Positions 25,750-37,545 of a stretch of 64,000 nt of DNA are shown here, piece by piece. The stretch is taken from contig NZ_RQFY01000004.1 in NCBI RefSeq assembly GCF_004769555.1, positions 558,001 to 622,000 of the forward strand, read 5' to 3'. Under the pieces are notes generated by a model that was given only the letters and a program-made list of their open reading frames with translations, did no database searches and had not been told where the DNA came from. Made by a program: the position numbers and the translations under genes. Origin of the DNA: Leptospira koniambonensis (lineage in GTDB: Bacteria; Spirochaetota; Leptospiria; Leptospirales; Leptospiraceae). The stretch's first letter is position 1, and each line of letters starts with the position of its first letter.

Positions 25750-28092
25750 CTATTTCTTTTTACGGCTAGGAAGGTATTTATAATATTCTACTTCTATTGT
25801 GTTAATTAGGAAAGTATAATATTTAACAAGTTTTTTATCATATTTTTTCTTTTGGGCTTCGTTCCTTAAAAATTCAGAGATTTGATCTCTGATCAAAGGA
25901 GCCTTTAAGTCAGTGTGACTTAGAATGATAGTGCTCGGCATTCCGACCGGAACAATCTCATCAGGTATCGCTATTGTAGCAGAGTTTTGAAGAAGTGCGT
26001 ATTCGACAGTAGATGCTACCTTATCATCATCTGATTCAGTTCTAAGATGAGCCACTGATTGGCGGATATTATCTATATTATCCCAGATCTTTTTGCGCAT
26101 AGATTTGGAATCGTGGATCTTATCTTGGATCTTAGTGAATCTGTTCGGAAAGACAAAACGTTCTGCACCTTTTGCGATCAAGCTTACTTTCTTCTCTTTA
26201 GGGCTTTCTGCCTTTCCGAAATGTTCGTCAGCATCGTCATCGTCGCTGCTCGGATAATAATCACTAACTGTTGATATTCCGGAATAACTTGCAGCGAAAC
26301 CACTACCACCGCCGGAAGATTTAGGGACTCCACCTGGACCGATATCCGATTTATCTCTATCTCTGAAGAATACAGCAAGCAGTCCACCGATCACAAGTGC
26401 AACAGGAAGTCCAACCAGAATGACACCCGCCGCATTAAAATGAACGCTCGCAATTAGGAAAAAGAGCATTGTTCCTACAAAACCCAAAAGTCCCATAGAA
26501 AGATTCACCTTCTTAGCGAGTGCTTCACTTTTCTGGCGGTCTTCTACTTCTCTTTCCATAAGAGCTGCGTCTTGTTGTAGTTTTACTATGTAATCCGCTT
26601 TGAGCATTGAATTGAGTGCAGGGTTTTTAGAACTGATTAATGAGGCATGGATCTCTTTTGCTATATTAAGTTCTTTTTCGGCTGCTGGACTTACTTTTGC
26701 ATCAGCAGTTAACTTATGTAAAACCGCAGCCATATAACCTGGATCGACTACGTAAACTTCAGTGGTTCCGTCTTCTCTCTTGACCTCTTTCAAACCGAAT
26801 TTGGTTTTTAGATCAGCAATGATATCGTTCGTATATTTAGAAACAAGTTCAGGATCGGTTATACCCACGGCATCCAAACGTTTTTCCGGAACAAATCTAT
26901 AAAGAGTCAGATTGTTTTGAGAATGTTCCTTGGCTTGGATATTCAGACGGTTCTTCAAACTTTTGAAGGCGCCCTCTATCTTTCTTTCGCCCAAAAGTGC
27001 TTTTTCTTGGATCAGCTTTCGGATGACTCGAACAGATTGCTGGCAGGTCTCTGCGACTCTTTTTCCAAGATCATCCTTTTCCTTATCGAAAGGAAAATCT
27101 TCTACAAGTTGGATGAGTGCTTCTACCTTTTCACTGTTTTGTTTTTTGCCGGGCTCTGCATTTCCATGAAGAGTTTCAAAGTCTTGGATACGAGCTCGGA
27201 ACAGATTGTATCCCGCTCTTTCTGCAAGCTGTTTAAGATAAGTAAGAGCGAATACTTCTAGAGCATCACTTTGCGCTCTATAATGTGCGATCACTTCCGG
27301 TTGGTTTACATACGTTCCATCTGGATTGAGTTGTAAATCATCCAAGATCAAATGATAGTCAGGAAGAATTTCTACTACCGCGCCTTTATTCTTTGCGTAG
27401 TTTGCAAAGTCGGCGAGAAAATCATTCATAGGAATATAACTATAAGGTTGGAACCCGCGTCTTATAAGACTTGCCATCTCAGATTGTAAAGAAGCAAGTT
27501 TAGGATATAGCCAGATCTGTCCGCTTTTGTTTTTATGAAGAAGCATCGCTCCAGGACGATCTTCTTCCAAAACTCTTGGTTTTTTTGCTCTATTGTTTAA
27601 GATAAGATCAATTGTTTCTTCTGAAAAAGAAAAACATGCCTTTCTGAAAGGAGTAACATCAGTCTTCGCTTCTTTTTGCGGAGAAGCTAGTGAGATCCTA
27701 GCCAAAACCTTGTTTCCATTTCGGACCAAGAATGGATAGACCAGAGCGGATTTGTTTCTTCCCCTCTTTTCTAAATCCATCACTTGACGAAGAGCCATAT
27801 CAACAGAAGAAGGAGACTTTGCTTGTTCGCTTAAGTTCCTATATTTGTTCAGAAGTTCCCCTAGTTTATCCAGGGTAAGAAGATAAGACGGATGAACACT
27901 TTTAGAGCCGTGTTTTTCTGTCTTTTTATGCCAGTCTCGAAGTTCGTCCAGAATACAACGAGCTGTCGCAGAAAGTCCTACAGCTCCGTCATTTAAGAAG
28001 ATATAATCCGGTGCCAGGGCCTCCAAGTCCGGGGCCTTGTTTTGACTAGAAGCCAGCTCCTCAAAGGATATTTCTTGCTCCAAGGTTTCCAT
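25750..28092 (-). CDS. Large uncharacterised membrane protein (about 780 residues)
   Basis: I do not recognise this protein. It has a long N-terminal, mainly helical region of about 530 residues without a signal peptide. Two close transmembrane segments follow ([16 protein letters not shown] and [22 protein letters not shown]), then a Gly/Ser- and Asp-rich linker with [12 protein letters not shown] and a C-terminal charged domain of about 170 residues. Both ends would face the cytoplasm. The frame is open further up to a TTG at 28152, but the ATG at 28092 begins at [13 protein letters not shown], which looks like real coding sequence. No strong ribosome site marks either. It ends 7 bp before the Fpg-like gene on the same strand. 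Confidence 0.75.
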   Translation of the reverse strand: METLEQEISFEELASSQNKAPDLEALAPDYIFLNDGAVGLSATARCILDELRDWHKKTEKHGSKSVHPSYLLTLDKLGELLNKYRNLSEQAKSPSSVDMALRQVMDLEKRGRNKSALVYPFLVRNGNKVLARISLASPQKEAKTDVTPFRKACFSFSEETIDLILNNRAKKPRVLEEDRPGAMLLHKNKSGQIWLYPKLASLQSEMASLIRRGFQPYSYIPMNDFLADFANYAKNKGAVVEILPDYHLILDDLQLNPDGTYVNQPEVIAHYRAQSDALEVFALTYLKQLAERAGYNLFRARIQDFETLHGNAEPGKKQNSEKVEALIQLVEDFPFDKEKDDLGKRVAETCQQSVRVIRKLIQEKALLGERKIEGAFKSLKNRLNIQAKEHSQNNLTLYRFVPEKRLDAVGITDPELVSKYTNDIIADLKTKFGLKEVKREDGTTEVYVVDPGYMAAVLHKLTADAKVSPAAEKELNIAKEIHASLISSKNPALNSMLKADYIVKLQQDAALMEREVEDRQKSEALAKKVNLSMGLLGFVGTMLFFLIASVHFNAAGVILVGLPVALVIGGLLAVFFRDRDKSDIGPGGVPKSSGGGSGFAASYSGISTVSDYYPSSDDDDADEHFGKAESPKEKKVSLIAKGAERFVFPNRFTKIQDKIHDSKSMRKKIWDNIDNIRQSVAHLRTESDDDKVASTVEYALLQNSATIAIPDEIVPVGMPSTIILSHTDLKAPLIRDQISEFLRNEAQKKKYDKKLVKYYTFLINTIEVEYYKYLPSRKKK

Positions 28093-28223
28093 GTTTTGCA
28101 CCGTATCGAAACAACAATCCGAGTTAGGAAATTTTCTATTGTTTCCTTCCAACCAAGATCTCTAAAAGAAAGAGAGAATGAAACAATTTTATTCCACTTA
28201 GTATTGGCTGAAATTAGATCGGA

Positions 28224-29480
28224 TCAATGCGTATAATTACTTAGAATTTCGCCTATTTTTCGTATTCCTTCTTGGATTTCCGAATCTTCTCTAGCAAAAC
28301 TCATGCGAATGGAATCCTCACCGAAACCTTCTCCTGAATTAGTAACCGGATAGAAATATTTACCCGGTACGATAATGACCCCTTTTTCTTTTAATAGGGG
28401 ATATATTTCAGAAATTTTTTTGCGAAGTCCTGCAAATTGGACCCAAAGGAAGAATGCGCCCTCACTTTCATGGATCCTATATTTTAATTTTCCCTTCCAT
28501 TCTCTGCGGATAGACGAAATTGCAAGTTCCCTTTTTCGGAGATAGTAGGGTTTTACTATGTCTCGAGAAAGTTTTAACCATTCTCCGGATTTTACAAATT
28601 CTAAAGCAATATATTGGCCTAAATTTCCGCCTGCCAAGTTCAGAACTGCATTCGCTTTATTTAATGCTTTTATAATTTCAGGATCTGCTAAAACAAAACC
28701 TGTTCTGACACCAGGTAGACCTATTTTAGAAAAACTGAAACTTTGGATCATTCCTTCCGAATGAAAAAGTTTCTCATCCGAGAATACAATCCCTGGAAAA
28801 GGAAATCCATATGCGTTATCTAATAAGAATGGGATTTTTTTACTTCTCGCGAACTTAAGTATTTTTTCTAATTCTTCCTTCTTCGCAACTCTTCCTGTTG
28901 GATTTGTAGGACGAGACAGTACCACACATCCAAGATCTTCTTTTATACGATCAAAAGAAGAAGGGTCCAACTCGTAACGAAATCCATCTTCTGATGTAGC
29001 AATTTCTTTGCCTAAAGAATAAGAGAATGAATCCGGATTTATAGGTTGATCCAAGTAACCAATATATTCAGGCAAAACTGGTAAGAATATTTTTTTGAAT
29101 AGGCCGTCTTCGAATTTTCCTGAATAAAAATTTAGCAAAAGATAGAATGCGTTTTGGGAACCGCTTGTGATCGCGATCTGTTCTTTGGAGATCGAAGTCC
29201 CTGTTTCGGAACTTAATAAGGAAGCAAGTGTTTCTAATGTTTCTTCTTTGCCTGTGGGAGTTTCATACTTACCCAAAATAGAATCCCAGGCTCCAGACTC
29301 TGAAAATTTGCTTAGTATCTTTCTCCAAACTTCTTCCACCTCAGGGATTAAGGAGGGGCTTCCGCCACCCAACATGGAGACCCCAAGAGAAAGATTACCT
29401 AGGTCCTCCATCAATTGGCCGATCCCTGTTTGGTTACGGAATTTAGCTCCGAATTTGGAAAAAATGAAATCTTGGCCCAT
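28224..29480 (-). CDS. avtA: AvtA-like pyridoxal-phosphate aminotransferase (valine-pyruvate type)
   Basis: This fold-type I aminotransferase of about 418 residues has the AvtA pattern: FSKFGAKFRNQTGIGQLMED at the start, then LGGGSPSLIPEVEEVW. Asn and Tyr contacts follow in SRPTNPTGRVA and LDNAYGFPFPG. SFSKIGLPGVRTGFV holds the PLP lysine. AvtA transfers the amino group between valine and pyruvate, making alanine. An upstream TTG at 29507 is in frame, but the ATG at 29480 begins at the usual family start and is preceded by GGAA. It is divergent from the adenylate cyclase operon. Confidence 0.85.
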   Translation of the reverse strand: MGQDFIFSKFGAKFRNQTGIGQLMEDLGNLSLGVSMLGGGSPSLIPEVEEVWRKILSKFSESGAWDSILGKYETPTGKEETLETLASLLSSETGTSISKEQIAITSGSQNAFYLLLNFYSGKFEDGLFKKIFLPVLPEYIGYLDQPINPDSFSYSLGKEIATSEDGFRYELDPSSFDRIKEDLGCVVLSRPTNPTGRVAKKEELEKILKFARSKKIPFLLDNAYGFPFPGIVFSDEKLFHSEGMIQSFSFSKIGLPGVRTGFVLADPEIIKALNKANAVLNLAGGNLGQYIALEFVKSGEWLKLSRDIVKPYYLRKRELAISSIRREWKGKLKYRIHESEGAFFLWVQFAGLRKKISEIYPLLKEKGVIIVPGKYFYPVTNSGEGFGEDSIRMSFAREDSEIQEGIRKIGEILSNYTH

Positions 29481-29573
29481 AAGGTTATTCCACTTTTCTT
29501 TTTGCAAAACTGCCGAAAAGATAATCTAAGAGAGGAAGGATTTTTTTTATTCTTCTGCCCTCCGGAGAAACCG

Positions 29574-31498
<1,925 letters not shown>

Positions 31499-31502
<4 letters not shown>

Positions 31503-31873
31503 TCTTTAAAATAGTTTCTCTTTTCTTAGCTGCTTATTTCATTTTCGCTGGTGCAGTCCAGTATAATGATCCTGATCCACTTCATTGGATGCTTCTCTAC
31601 TTTACTTCTTCTTTAGCTTGTATACTTGCGGCGTTCGACAAGGATAAGCTTCCATTATTGTATGCGATCCTAGGTATGGCGGGAATTGAAATAGCAGCTA
31701 CGATTGATGGATTTTTTGATTGGGTCCGAACTGGTAACGAAAATCTGATCACCGCAAAGATGACTGATGAAAAACCATATATAGAACTCGGAAGAGAATT
31801 CTTAGGTGCTCTAATTAGTATTGTAGTCATTACTTGGCTTTGGTTTAGAAAACGTCCTAAAAATTCTAAGTAG
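31499..31873 (+). CDS. TMEM220-like small transmembrane protein
   Basis: This 124-residue protein has four predicted membrane helices. The N-terminal FAGAVQYNDPDPLHWMLLY matches the TMEM220 family signature (QxNDPD-xx-W). The family has no established function in bacteria. The start overlaps the cyclase stop by 4 bp (ATGA at 31499), so it is coupled to the cyclase. The patatin gene follows after 8 bp. Confidence 0.75.
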
Positions 31874-31881
31874 TTTATCCA

Positions 31882-32766
31882 ATGTCGTATCTTCCTAAAT
31901 TTACTAAAAAGAAAAAAGGTAAAGCTCTGATCATAGAAGGTGGAGGAATGAGAGGTTCCTTTGCAGGTGGAGTTCTTTCTTCCATGGCTCCCATATACCC
32001 GCCTAGCAAATTTGATCTGATCGTTGCAGTCTCTTCCGGTTCTTGTTCTTCCGCATACTATGTTACAGAACCAAATCCTTCTTCTGAAGATATTGAAAGA
32101 GCTTTGGATATTTGGAGAAAAGAATTAGCAGGAAATCATCTTATCTCTTTTTGGAATCTTTTTAAAGGCAAAAGAATATTAGACCAAGATTATCTAATAG
32201 ATCATATTTTTCAAGAGAAGGTACCGATCAAAGTAGATGTACTGAAACAAAAGAAGACCGTGCCCTTCTATATTGTGGTAAGTAATTTCAAAACCTTGCA
32301 GCCGGAATATATAAGAGCAACTTCTCAAAATCTTTTTCCACTTCTGAGGGCTGCAACTTCTCTACCAATTGCAACCAAAGGATATGGCCTTTTAGAAAAT
32401 GCAAAATATACCGACGGAGGAGTTTTAGATCCTATCCCTGTCGAAGCAGTATTATCCGCAGGTTATAAAGATATTACAGTCATTCTAACAAAACCAATGG
32501 ATTTTAGATTAAGCCCTACAAGTCCGTTATTGGGAAGTCTTGCATTTCCTAAATTTCCAGAAATGGGAAAAGCATTTATAGAACAAAGATTCAATCGTTA
32601 TAATCGAGCTATGGAAATATTGAATAATCCACCTAAAGGTATCCGCTTTGAAATTATAGCTCCTGAAAAAACCCTTCCTGCAGGAAGAATGACTACAGAT
32701 GCAAACCTACTAAATGAAAACGTTCAGTTGGGAATAGAGCTCGGAAAAAAGGTCTTTCCTAAATAA
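31882..32766 (+). CDS. Patatin-like phospholipase (RssA/YjjU type)
   Basis: This 294-residue patatin domain protein is a lipid acyl hydrolase using a Ser-Asp dyad. The oxyanion loop is GGGMRGSFAGG, the nucleophile elbow is AVSSGSCSS (the first Gly of GxSxG is Ala here), and DGGVLDPIPVEA supplies the catalytic Asp. There is no signal peptide, so it acts in the cytosol or on the inner membrane. It is third in the operon with the cyclase and TMEM220-like protein. The neighbourhood would fit cAMP-linked lipid turnover, but that is speculation. Confidence 0.88.
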   Translation: MSYLPKFTKKKKGKALIIEGGGMRGSFAGGVLSSMAPIYPPSKFDLIVAVSSGSCSSAYYVTEPNPSSEDIERALDIWRKELAGNHLISFWNLFKGKRILDQDYLIDHIFQEKVPIKVDVLKQKKTVPFYIVVSNFKTLQPEYIRATSQNLFPLLRAATSLPIATKGYGLLENAKYTDGGVLDPIPVEAVLSAGYKDITVILTKPMDFRLSPTSPLLGSLAFPKFPEMGKAFIEQRFNRYNRAMEILNNPPKGIRFEIIAPEKTLPAGRMTTDANLLNENVQLGIELGKKVFPK

Positions 32767-32791
32767 AATTCTCCCAAGCTGTCCAATTTCC

Positions 32792-32829
32792 AAAACCTCA
32801 TTTGATATAAGGATAGCAAAAGAGGTTTT
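32792..32829 (+). promoter_or_regulatory. Possible ribosome-site hairpin in the leader of the alpha/beta hydrolase gene
   Basis: AAAACCTC (32792-32799) is the exact reverse complement of GAGGTTTT (32822-32829), the latter ending at the base before the ATG at 32830 and including the GAGG ribosome site. Pairing would close a 22-base loop and hide the site. It could act as a translational switch. No experimental support is available. Confidence 0.35.
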
Positions 32830-33765
32830 ATGAAACGTATCTTATTCTGGTCCTTCTTGGCCATTCTTCTACTTATCTCAATATTTATGAGCTTCGGGAT
32901 CTGGTCCGCGAGTAACCAACTATTATTTCCTGTTTGGAGAGATAACCAAGACTTCTCCGCATGCAGCCCTGAAACGGAAAAGTATTTGGGAAAATCATGT
33001 GGAAATTTAAGAAATTCTAATGAGTTCAAATTCGATGAACTCAAAATACCATCTACAAATGGATTTGATCTTCCCATATGGAAAATAGGTGCTTTTGAAA
33101 AAGGAAAATCTAAAGGTGCAGTCTTTTTAGTACACGGAGGAGGAAGTGATAAAAGAGAAATGACAAAACACATCGACTTCTTTCTAAAAAGAGGATTGGA
33201 CGTTTTTAGTTTCGATTTCGGTTGTCATGGAGAAGCAAATTGTGTAACACCTGGCCTAAGCTATGGTTACAGAGAATCCAAAGATGTGCTATCAGTATAT
33301 CAATATCTTTCAGAGAAATATGATCGAATCTACGCGTTAGGAAGTTCCGTGGGAGCTTCTTCCATTCTGATCACTTTGCCTGAGATGCCAAAACTAACTG
33401 CGGTCATCGCTGAAAATCCAATGTATAATTTTGAAAGATTGATCTTAGAATTTCCAGGCACAGCGAAAGACATTCCGGCTTTCTTTTCTTATCTTTTGAT
33501 CAAACTCACTCAGATCAGAGGAAATTTTGAAACTTCTCCAAGTCCTGCAAGTTCTTTGGTGAATACCAAGTCAGTGCCAATCTTATTTATTCATAGCAAA
33601 GAAGATAGGATTGTTCCTTTTCAACAAACTCAGGACTTAGCAAATATTTATAAAGGACCGAAAGAACTTTGGCTCTTAGAAAAAGGAGAACATGGCGGGG
33701 CGAAGGAGATAAACCCGCGCGAGTATGAGAGAAGGGTAAGTGCCTTTTTGGATAGATTGCGATGA
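32830..33765 (+). CDS. Alpha/beta hydrolase, membrane anchored
   Basis: This 311-residue alpha/beta hydrolase has one N-terminal membrane helix (about 2-22, FWSFLAILLLISIFMSFGI) and would face the periplasm. FLVHGGGSDKREM is the oxyanion-hole strand, LGSSVGASSIL the nucleophile elbow (Ser in GSSVG), HSKEDRIVPF the acid region and EKGEHGG the catalytic His. The arrangement resembles BEM46/ABHD13-type serine hydrolases; the substrate is unknown. It is the last gene of the cyclase operon, 63 bp after patatin. Confidence 0.85.
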   Translation: MKRILFWSFLAILLLISIFMSFGIWSASNQLLFPVWRDNQDFSACSPETEKYLGKSCGNLRNSNEFKFDELKIPSTNGFDLPIWKIGAFEKGKSKGAVFLVHGGGSDKREMTKHIDFFLKRGLDVFSFDFGCHGEANCVTPGLSYGYRESKDVLSVYQYLSEKYDRIYALGSSVGASSILITLPEMPKLTAVIAENPMYNFERLILEFPGTAKDIPAFFSYLLIKLTQIRGNFETSPSPASSLVNTKSVPILFIHSKEDRIVPFQQTQDLANIYKGPKELWLLEKGEHGGAKEINPREYERRVSAFLDRLR

Positions 33766-33770
33766 ATCTT

Positions 33771-33788
33771 TGGAGACGCGGGGGTTCG
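33771..33788 (-). repeat. Partial copy of the tmRNA 3' end (direct repeat, outer copy)
   Basis: The 18 bases at 33771-33788 match 17 of 18 bases of the tmRNA 3' end at 33957-33974 in the same orientation (one C to G change). They lie 186 bp apart. tmRNA 3' ends are common integrase targets, so this pair resembles the attachment repeats left by an integrated element. The sequence alone cannot show that an integration took place. Confidence 0.6.
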
Positions 33789-33956
33789 GCGTTACGCAGT
33801 CTCACTTCGTGTTCGACTAAGCTCCACGCCGTCTCGACCGGTGCCTCGCTACATCCTGTAGCTCGGACGCATCCGCGACGCTTCTAGGGTCGCTGCTTCC
33901 GCTTTCACGGTCTCGCTTCGAACCCCTCAGGTCCTCAGTTATTTGAAAAATTTCAA
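33789..33956. other. GC-rich segment between the two copies of the tmRNA 3' end
   Basis: This 168-bp stretch has no open frame. It is visibly more GC-rich than its surroundings for most of its length and is rich in TCTCG/TTCG motifs (GTCTCACTTCG, CCGTCTCGACC, GGTCTCGCTTCG). It holds a small hairpin, GCTACA-TCC-TGTAGC, near 33848-33862. CGAACCCC at 33919-33926 is the inverted complement of GGGGTTCG at 33781-33788. It may be a dispersed repeat unit or the remnant of a small element. No gene is seen between 33766 and 33956. Confidence 0.5.
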
Positions 33957-34300
33957 TGGAGACGCCGGGGTTCGAACCCGGGTCCTATTGCGCCTTAATG
34001 GGGCCTCTACATGTTTGTCTTATGTTTTAAATCTCGAAAGGCCTTAGCCCACAAGCAGGCGTGTCCTTCCTATTCGATCCAAATACTCTTTAAATCGTGA
34101 ACCGAAAACCGATCTAAAAAGTCTCCCGTTTAAGGCAGAAGAAAAATCACCGGGAGAGTAAACCTTTCTTCCGTAGTAGCGATTAAGCTGCTAGTGCTAA
34201 TTCGTTGTTAGCGTTTAAAGTTTTGAAGGTTTTTAAGAGGCCCCTCACCCCTACATGCCACCACATCTTAACTACAACAGTCGAAACCTAATTCGTCCCC
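33957..34300 (-). ncRNA. ssrA: Transfer-messenger RNA (tmRNA)
   Basis: The minus strand encodes a one-piece tmRNA of about 344 nt, which rescues ribosomes stalled on broken mRNA. The 5' end GGGGACGAATTAGGTTTCGA (34300 downwards) and the 3' end with a T-arm (GGGTTCGAACCC) closing in TCCA (33957) form the tRNA-like part. The tag frame is at 34183-34212: GCT AAC AAC GAA TTA GCA CTA GCA GCT TAA, giving ANNELALAA, with the ALAA protease degron. The terminal CCA is encoded. A partial copy of its 3' end lies 186 bp away at 33771. Confidence 0.95.
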
Positions 34301-34373
34301 GTAGATTTAATGATTAGACTAAAAATCCGTTGAGCTAGTTAGGAAATCAAGAAAAAGTAGATCCGTTGGTGCT

Positions 34374-35228
34374 TTGATTTTGAAAATTTTTATTCTAGTA
34401 TTTTCGGTTTTATTGTTCTATTGCGGAACTTCTTCTTCCCCGAAAATCAAAAATCCAAGTCAGGAAGTTTCCGGTTCCAGATTACCTCCTGGTGCATTGG
34501 AAGATGGGCTCTATGCAATTTTGCTTGGAAAATCATCCTATCCTAATCGGCTTACAAATTCAGACAAACAAGATGGAGAATCTGAGATCGTATACTTATT
34601 CTATCTGATAAAATTAGAAAAACGTTATATTTTGATCGATACAGGGACTTCTTCCATATCTACTCCTGAGATTACGGTCCATAATTGGATCTCACCGGAT
34701 AAAATTTTAGGCTCGGCTGGGATCAATCCAGGAATGATCGGAGAGATCATTCTTACCCATTTTCATTTGGATCATTCTGGTGGAATTGGGCTTTTTCCAA
34801 ATGCAAAAATTTATATTACGCCAGAGGACTGGGACTCTCTTAAAAAAACAAATCGATCAACAAGCGGGAAACTTTTAGCAAGGGAAAGATCAGGAAAAGT
34901 CCAATTCTTAAATTCTAGTATAGAAGTTTTTAAGAACTTCCGGATCTTATTAACTAGAGGACATACGCGAGGTTCAGTCGCAGTAGAATGGTTATTATCT
35001 CCAAGTAAAAAATTTCTGATCACAGGAGATGAATGTTATTGGATAGAATTTTGCAAACAAGGTCAGGGTCTTCCTTCGGAGGGGTCCTTCTCCCTTTCTA
35101 ATAATAAAGAATTTTTAGATTATGTTTCTGTCCTGTCTTCGAGTGGAACTAAAATTTTAACAATGCATGATCCTGCTGTTTTATCTTTTGGTGAAGAGAT
35201 CTTTTCCAGGATTTATAAATTAGATTAA
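34374..35228 (+). CDS. Metallo-beta-lactamase-fold hydrolase, lipoprotein
   Basis: This 284-residue protein has a lipoprotein-like signal (LVFSVLLFYC, Cys17) and a metallo-beta-lactamase fold. HFHLDHSGG is the main zinc motif (HxHxDH), and further ligands are likely in RGHTRGS (His), TGDE (Asp) and TMHDP (His). The pattern is nearest to AHL-lactonase-type hydrolases, but the substrate is not known. The start appears to be TTG at 34374 (a second TTG at 34380 is in frame) with no clear ribosome site. It is divergent from tmRNA and followed by a strong bidirectional terminator. Confidence 0.82.
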   Translation: MILKIFILVFSVLLFYCGTSSSPKIKNPSQEVSGSRLPPGALEDGLYAILLGKSSYPNRLTNSDKQDGESEIVYLFYLIKLEKRYILIDTGTSSISTPEITVHNWISPDKILGSAGINPGMIGEIILTHFHLDHSGGIGLFPNAKIYITPEDWDSLKKTNRSTSGKLLARERSGKVQFLNSSIEVFKNFRILLTRGHTRGSVAVEWLLSPSKKFLITGDECYWIEFCKQGQGLPSEGSFSLSNNKEFLDYVSVLSSSGTKILTMHDPAVLSFGEEIFSRIYKLD

Positions 35229-35230
35229 AA

Positions 35231-35262
35231 AAAATCCCTCGGTTTTTAGTCCGAGGGATTTT
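35231..35262. terminator. Bidirectional rho-independent terminator
   Basis: AAAATCCCTCGG (35231-35242) and CCGAGGGATTTT (35251-35262) form a perfect 12-bp stem with an 8-base loop. The plus strand ends in TTTT and the minus strand in a run of eight T. It lies between the convergent MBL hydrolase and acyl-CoA synthetase genes and should end both transcripts. Confidence 0.93.
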
Positions 35263-35289
35263 CTAAAACACTGATTAGAATCTAGTTTC

Positions 35290-37347
35290 TTATTTATAAA
35301 CTTTATCGATTCGCTTCTGATATTTTTCAGTAATCACGTGTCTTTTCATTTTAAGTAGGTTCGTTAATTCGTCGCCTATCTCAAAAGGTTTTTGAGCAAG
35401 CACTACATGTTGGATCAATTCGAAAGATTTGAATCCGTGTTTAGTACTATTATACTCTCTAATCTCTTTTTTATAGAAATCGATTACCTTAGGATTGTCG
35501 ATCAGATCCTTGATGTCCTTAGCTTCGATACCGTTTTGAGATAACCAAGGCTGTAGAACTTCGATATCAGGAACGATAATCGCTCCTAAAACTTTTTGAT
35601 CCTGACCGAATACCATGGATTGTTTGATATAAGGAGACTCGTCCATACGGTTTTCTATTGGAACCGGTTCTACGTTTTCTCCACCCAAAAGAACCACAGT
35701 TTCTTTTGCTCTTCCTGTAAGAGTTAAAGTATGTTTGTAGTTGATGAACCCGATATCTCCAGTGTTCAACCATCCATCTACAATGGTTTTCTTAGTGGTT
35801 TCAGGATTTTTGTAGTACCCTTTCATCACTTGAGGCCCTTTGATATGAACGATACCTTTTACTCCAAGTTTTCCAGCAAGGATCTGTCTTTGATCATTGA
35901 TATGAGTTAGAACATTTCCATGATCGTCTCTCAACTGAAGTTCAGTTTTAGGAACAACATATCCTACGGAACCAATGATCGGGTGATCGTAATGACGAAC
36001 TGAGATCACAGGAGCACTTTCAGTCATTCCGTAACCTTCTAACACTAAGAGCCCGATATCATTGAAGAAATTATCTACGTGGCGCTGTAAAGCTCCACCA
36101 CCGGATAGGGTTCCCCTCAGACGTCCACCAGTTGCTTGGCGGATCTTGGAAAGAACGATAGTATCTAAGGTCTTGAAGTTAAAGATAAGTCCTAAAATCG
36201 CGATCGTAAGCAGAACTGGCGCTAAGAATGCCAACTCAGGCTTTACGAACTTGACATAAGAATATCCCGCTGCACTGATCAAAGTAACTGTGAATGGTCC
36301 AAATACAATTATTTGAGCAATCGCCTTAACCGCAAGTGCCAAAGATTGGAAGATATTACGGTTTTCATAATCCACTTGTTTTCCAGTCAAGAAACGAACT
36401 CCTGCGTTGAAGTTCTTAGAGAACAGATACGCAGTATTGAAGAGGAATTTACGGACAGGAGGAGTCTGCTTAGGATCGTTGATCTTATTGTAAATCCCAG
36501 TATAGATACTTTCCCAAACCCTTGGAGCAGAAGCCATGAAAGAAGGTCTCGCTTTTGCGAGGTCATTTCTTAGGTCAGCAACCTTGGTATAGAAAGTAGA
36601 AATCCCGAGAGAGATTGCAGAGTATTCTACAACTCGTTCGAAGATATGCCATACAGGTAGAATAGACAACATACTGTCGTCTTCGCGAATCACTGATTTT
36701 TTTAGGATCAAAGGAACAACATGTTCCATCTGGTGAGCCATGTTGGAATGCATTAGCATTACACCTTTAGGCATTCCTGTTGTTCCAGAAGTATAGATCA
36801 AAGTAAATAGATCATCAGGTTTGATACCTTCGATCCTTTTTTCAGTCTTATGACTACCTTTAGATCTTAACTCTTTTCCTGTTTCGAGTAAGTCATAAAG
36901 ATGCAAAACTCCTTTCGCTTTTGTTTTGCTATCTTTGTCCATAATGATGACGGTTTCAACGCCTTTCAATTTGGCTTTGTTCTTAAGGAACTTCTCATAC
37001 ATCTTATCGTTTTCTAAGAAAACTACAGAAGCCTCGGAGTGAGTTAAGATATATTCCATCTCTGAATCGGTTACGTCAGTTCCTCTAGGAACGTTAGCGC
37101 AACCCGAAAGTAAAACTCCCGCATCAACGATGATCCATTCCAAACGGTTATCCGCTAACACACCGATATGTTCGCGGGCTTTCACGCCTAGATCTATTAA
37201 TGCCTCTGATAAAGAGAGACCTAGATCTACTAATTGTCTAAAGTTGGTCGATTGATATTCTTTATTTTCATCCTTCGACCAAAACGCCGGTCTGTCCCCA
37301 AAAGACTCGGCGGCCTTAAGGTACATGTCTGCTAAATTCTTGTACAT
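35290..37347 (-). CDS. Long-chain-fatty-acid-CoA ligase-like AMP-binding enzyme with a membrane insertion
   Basis: This 685-residue ANL-superfamily enzyme has the AMP-binding motif [13 protein letters not shown] (about 185-200), then [11 protein letters not shown] (A5), GWLNTGDIG (A7) and [15 protein letters not shown] (A8). It should activate fatty acids as acyl-AMP and then acyl-CoA. Between the A3 and A5 motifs lies an unusual hydrophobic stretch (about 335-395, [20 protein letters not shown] and [18 protein letters not shown]). It looks like two membrane helices and would tether the enzyme to the inner membrane. Long bacterial relatives of this layout are known as AMP-dependent synthetases of unknown chain preference. 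It is a single-gene unit. Confidence 0.88.
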   Translation of the reverse strand: MYKNLADMYLKAAESFGDRPAFWSKDENKEYQSTNFRQLVDLGLSLSEALIDLGVKAREHIGVLADNRLEWIIVDAGVLLSGCANVPRGTDVTDSEMEYILTHSEASVVFLENDKMYEKFLKNKAKLKGVETVIIMDKDSKTKAKGVLHLYDLLETGKELRSKGSHKTEKRIEGIKPDDLFTLIYTSGTTGMPKGVMLMHSNMAHQMEHVVPLILKKSVIREDDSMLSILPVWHIFERVVEYSAISLGISTFYTKVADLRNDLAKARPSFMASAPRVWESIYTGIYNKINDPKQTPPVRKFLFNTAYLFSKNFNAGVRFLTGKQVDYENRNIFQSLALAVKAIAQIIVFGPFTVTLISAAGYSYVKFVKPELAFLAPVLLTIAILGLIFNFKTLDTIVLSKIRQATGGRLRGTLSGGGALQRHVDNFFNDIGLLVLEGYGMTESAPVISVRHYDHPIIGSVGYVVPKTELQLRDDHGNVLTHINDQRQILAGKLGVKGIVHIKGPQVMKGYYKNPETTKKTIVDGWLNTGDIGFINYKHTLTLTGRAKETVVLLGGENVEPVPIENRMDESPYIKQSMVFGQDQKVLGAIIVPDIEVLQPWLSQNGIEAKDIKDLIDNPKVIDFYKKEIREYNSTKHGFKSFELIQHVVLAQKPFEIGDELTNLLKMKRHVITEKYQKRIDKVYK

Positions 37348-37490
37348 TGGAGTTATTCCTTTGAAGAAGGGGTATATTACGCTTATCTCAATAAAGCGCG
37401 TTTACGTTAATGTGAGAAGTCGACCCGTCAACTAAATTTTAGAAGAAGTCAAAGCGTAGGTGCAGTGCAAAATTGAAGAAGAGATATATA

Positions 37491-37530
37491 AAAGAGAGAA
37501 AACTCCGCTCGAGAGGACCTCGAACGGAGT
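37491..37530 (-). terminator. Rho-independent terminator after the Lys-rich protein gene
   Basis: On the minus strand ACTCCGTTCGAG and CTCGAGCGGAGT pair over 11 of 12 positions around a short loop (37502-37530), followed by a T-rich tract (37501-37491). It starts 16 bases after the stop of the Lys-rich protein gene. Confidence 0.8.
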
Positions 37531-37545
37531 GAGAAAGGAAAAATA

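Noticed and set aside
33781..33926. GGGGTTCG / CGAACCCC ends as inverted repeats of an insertion element
   Set aside because: The 8-bp match does not extend further and is part of the T-arm-like sequence; no transposase or target duplication is seen.
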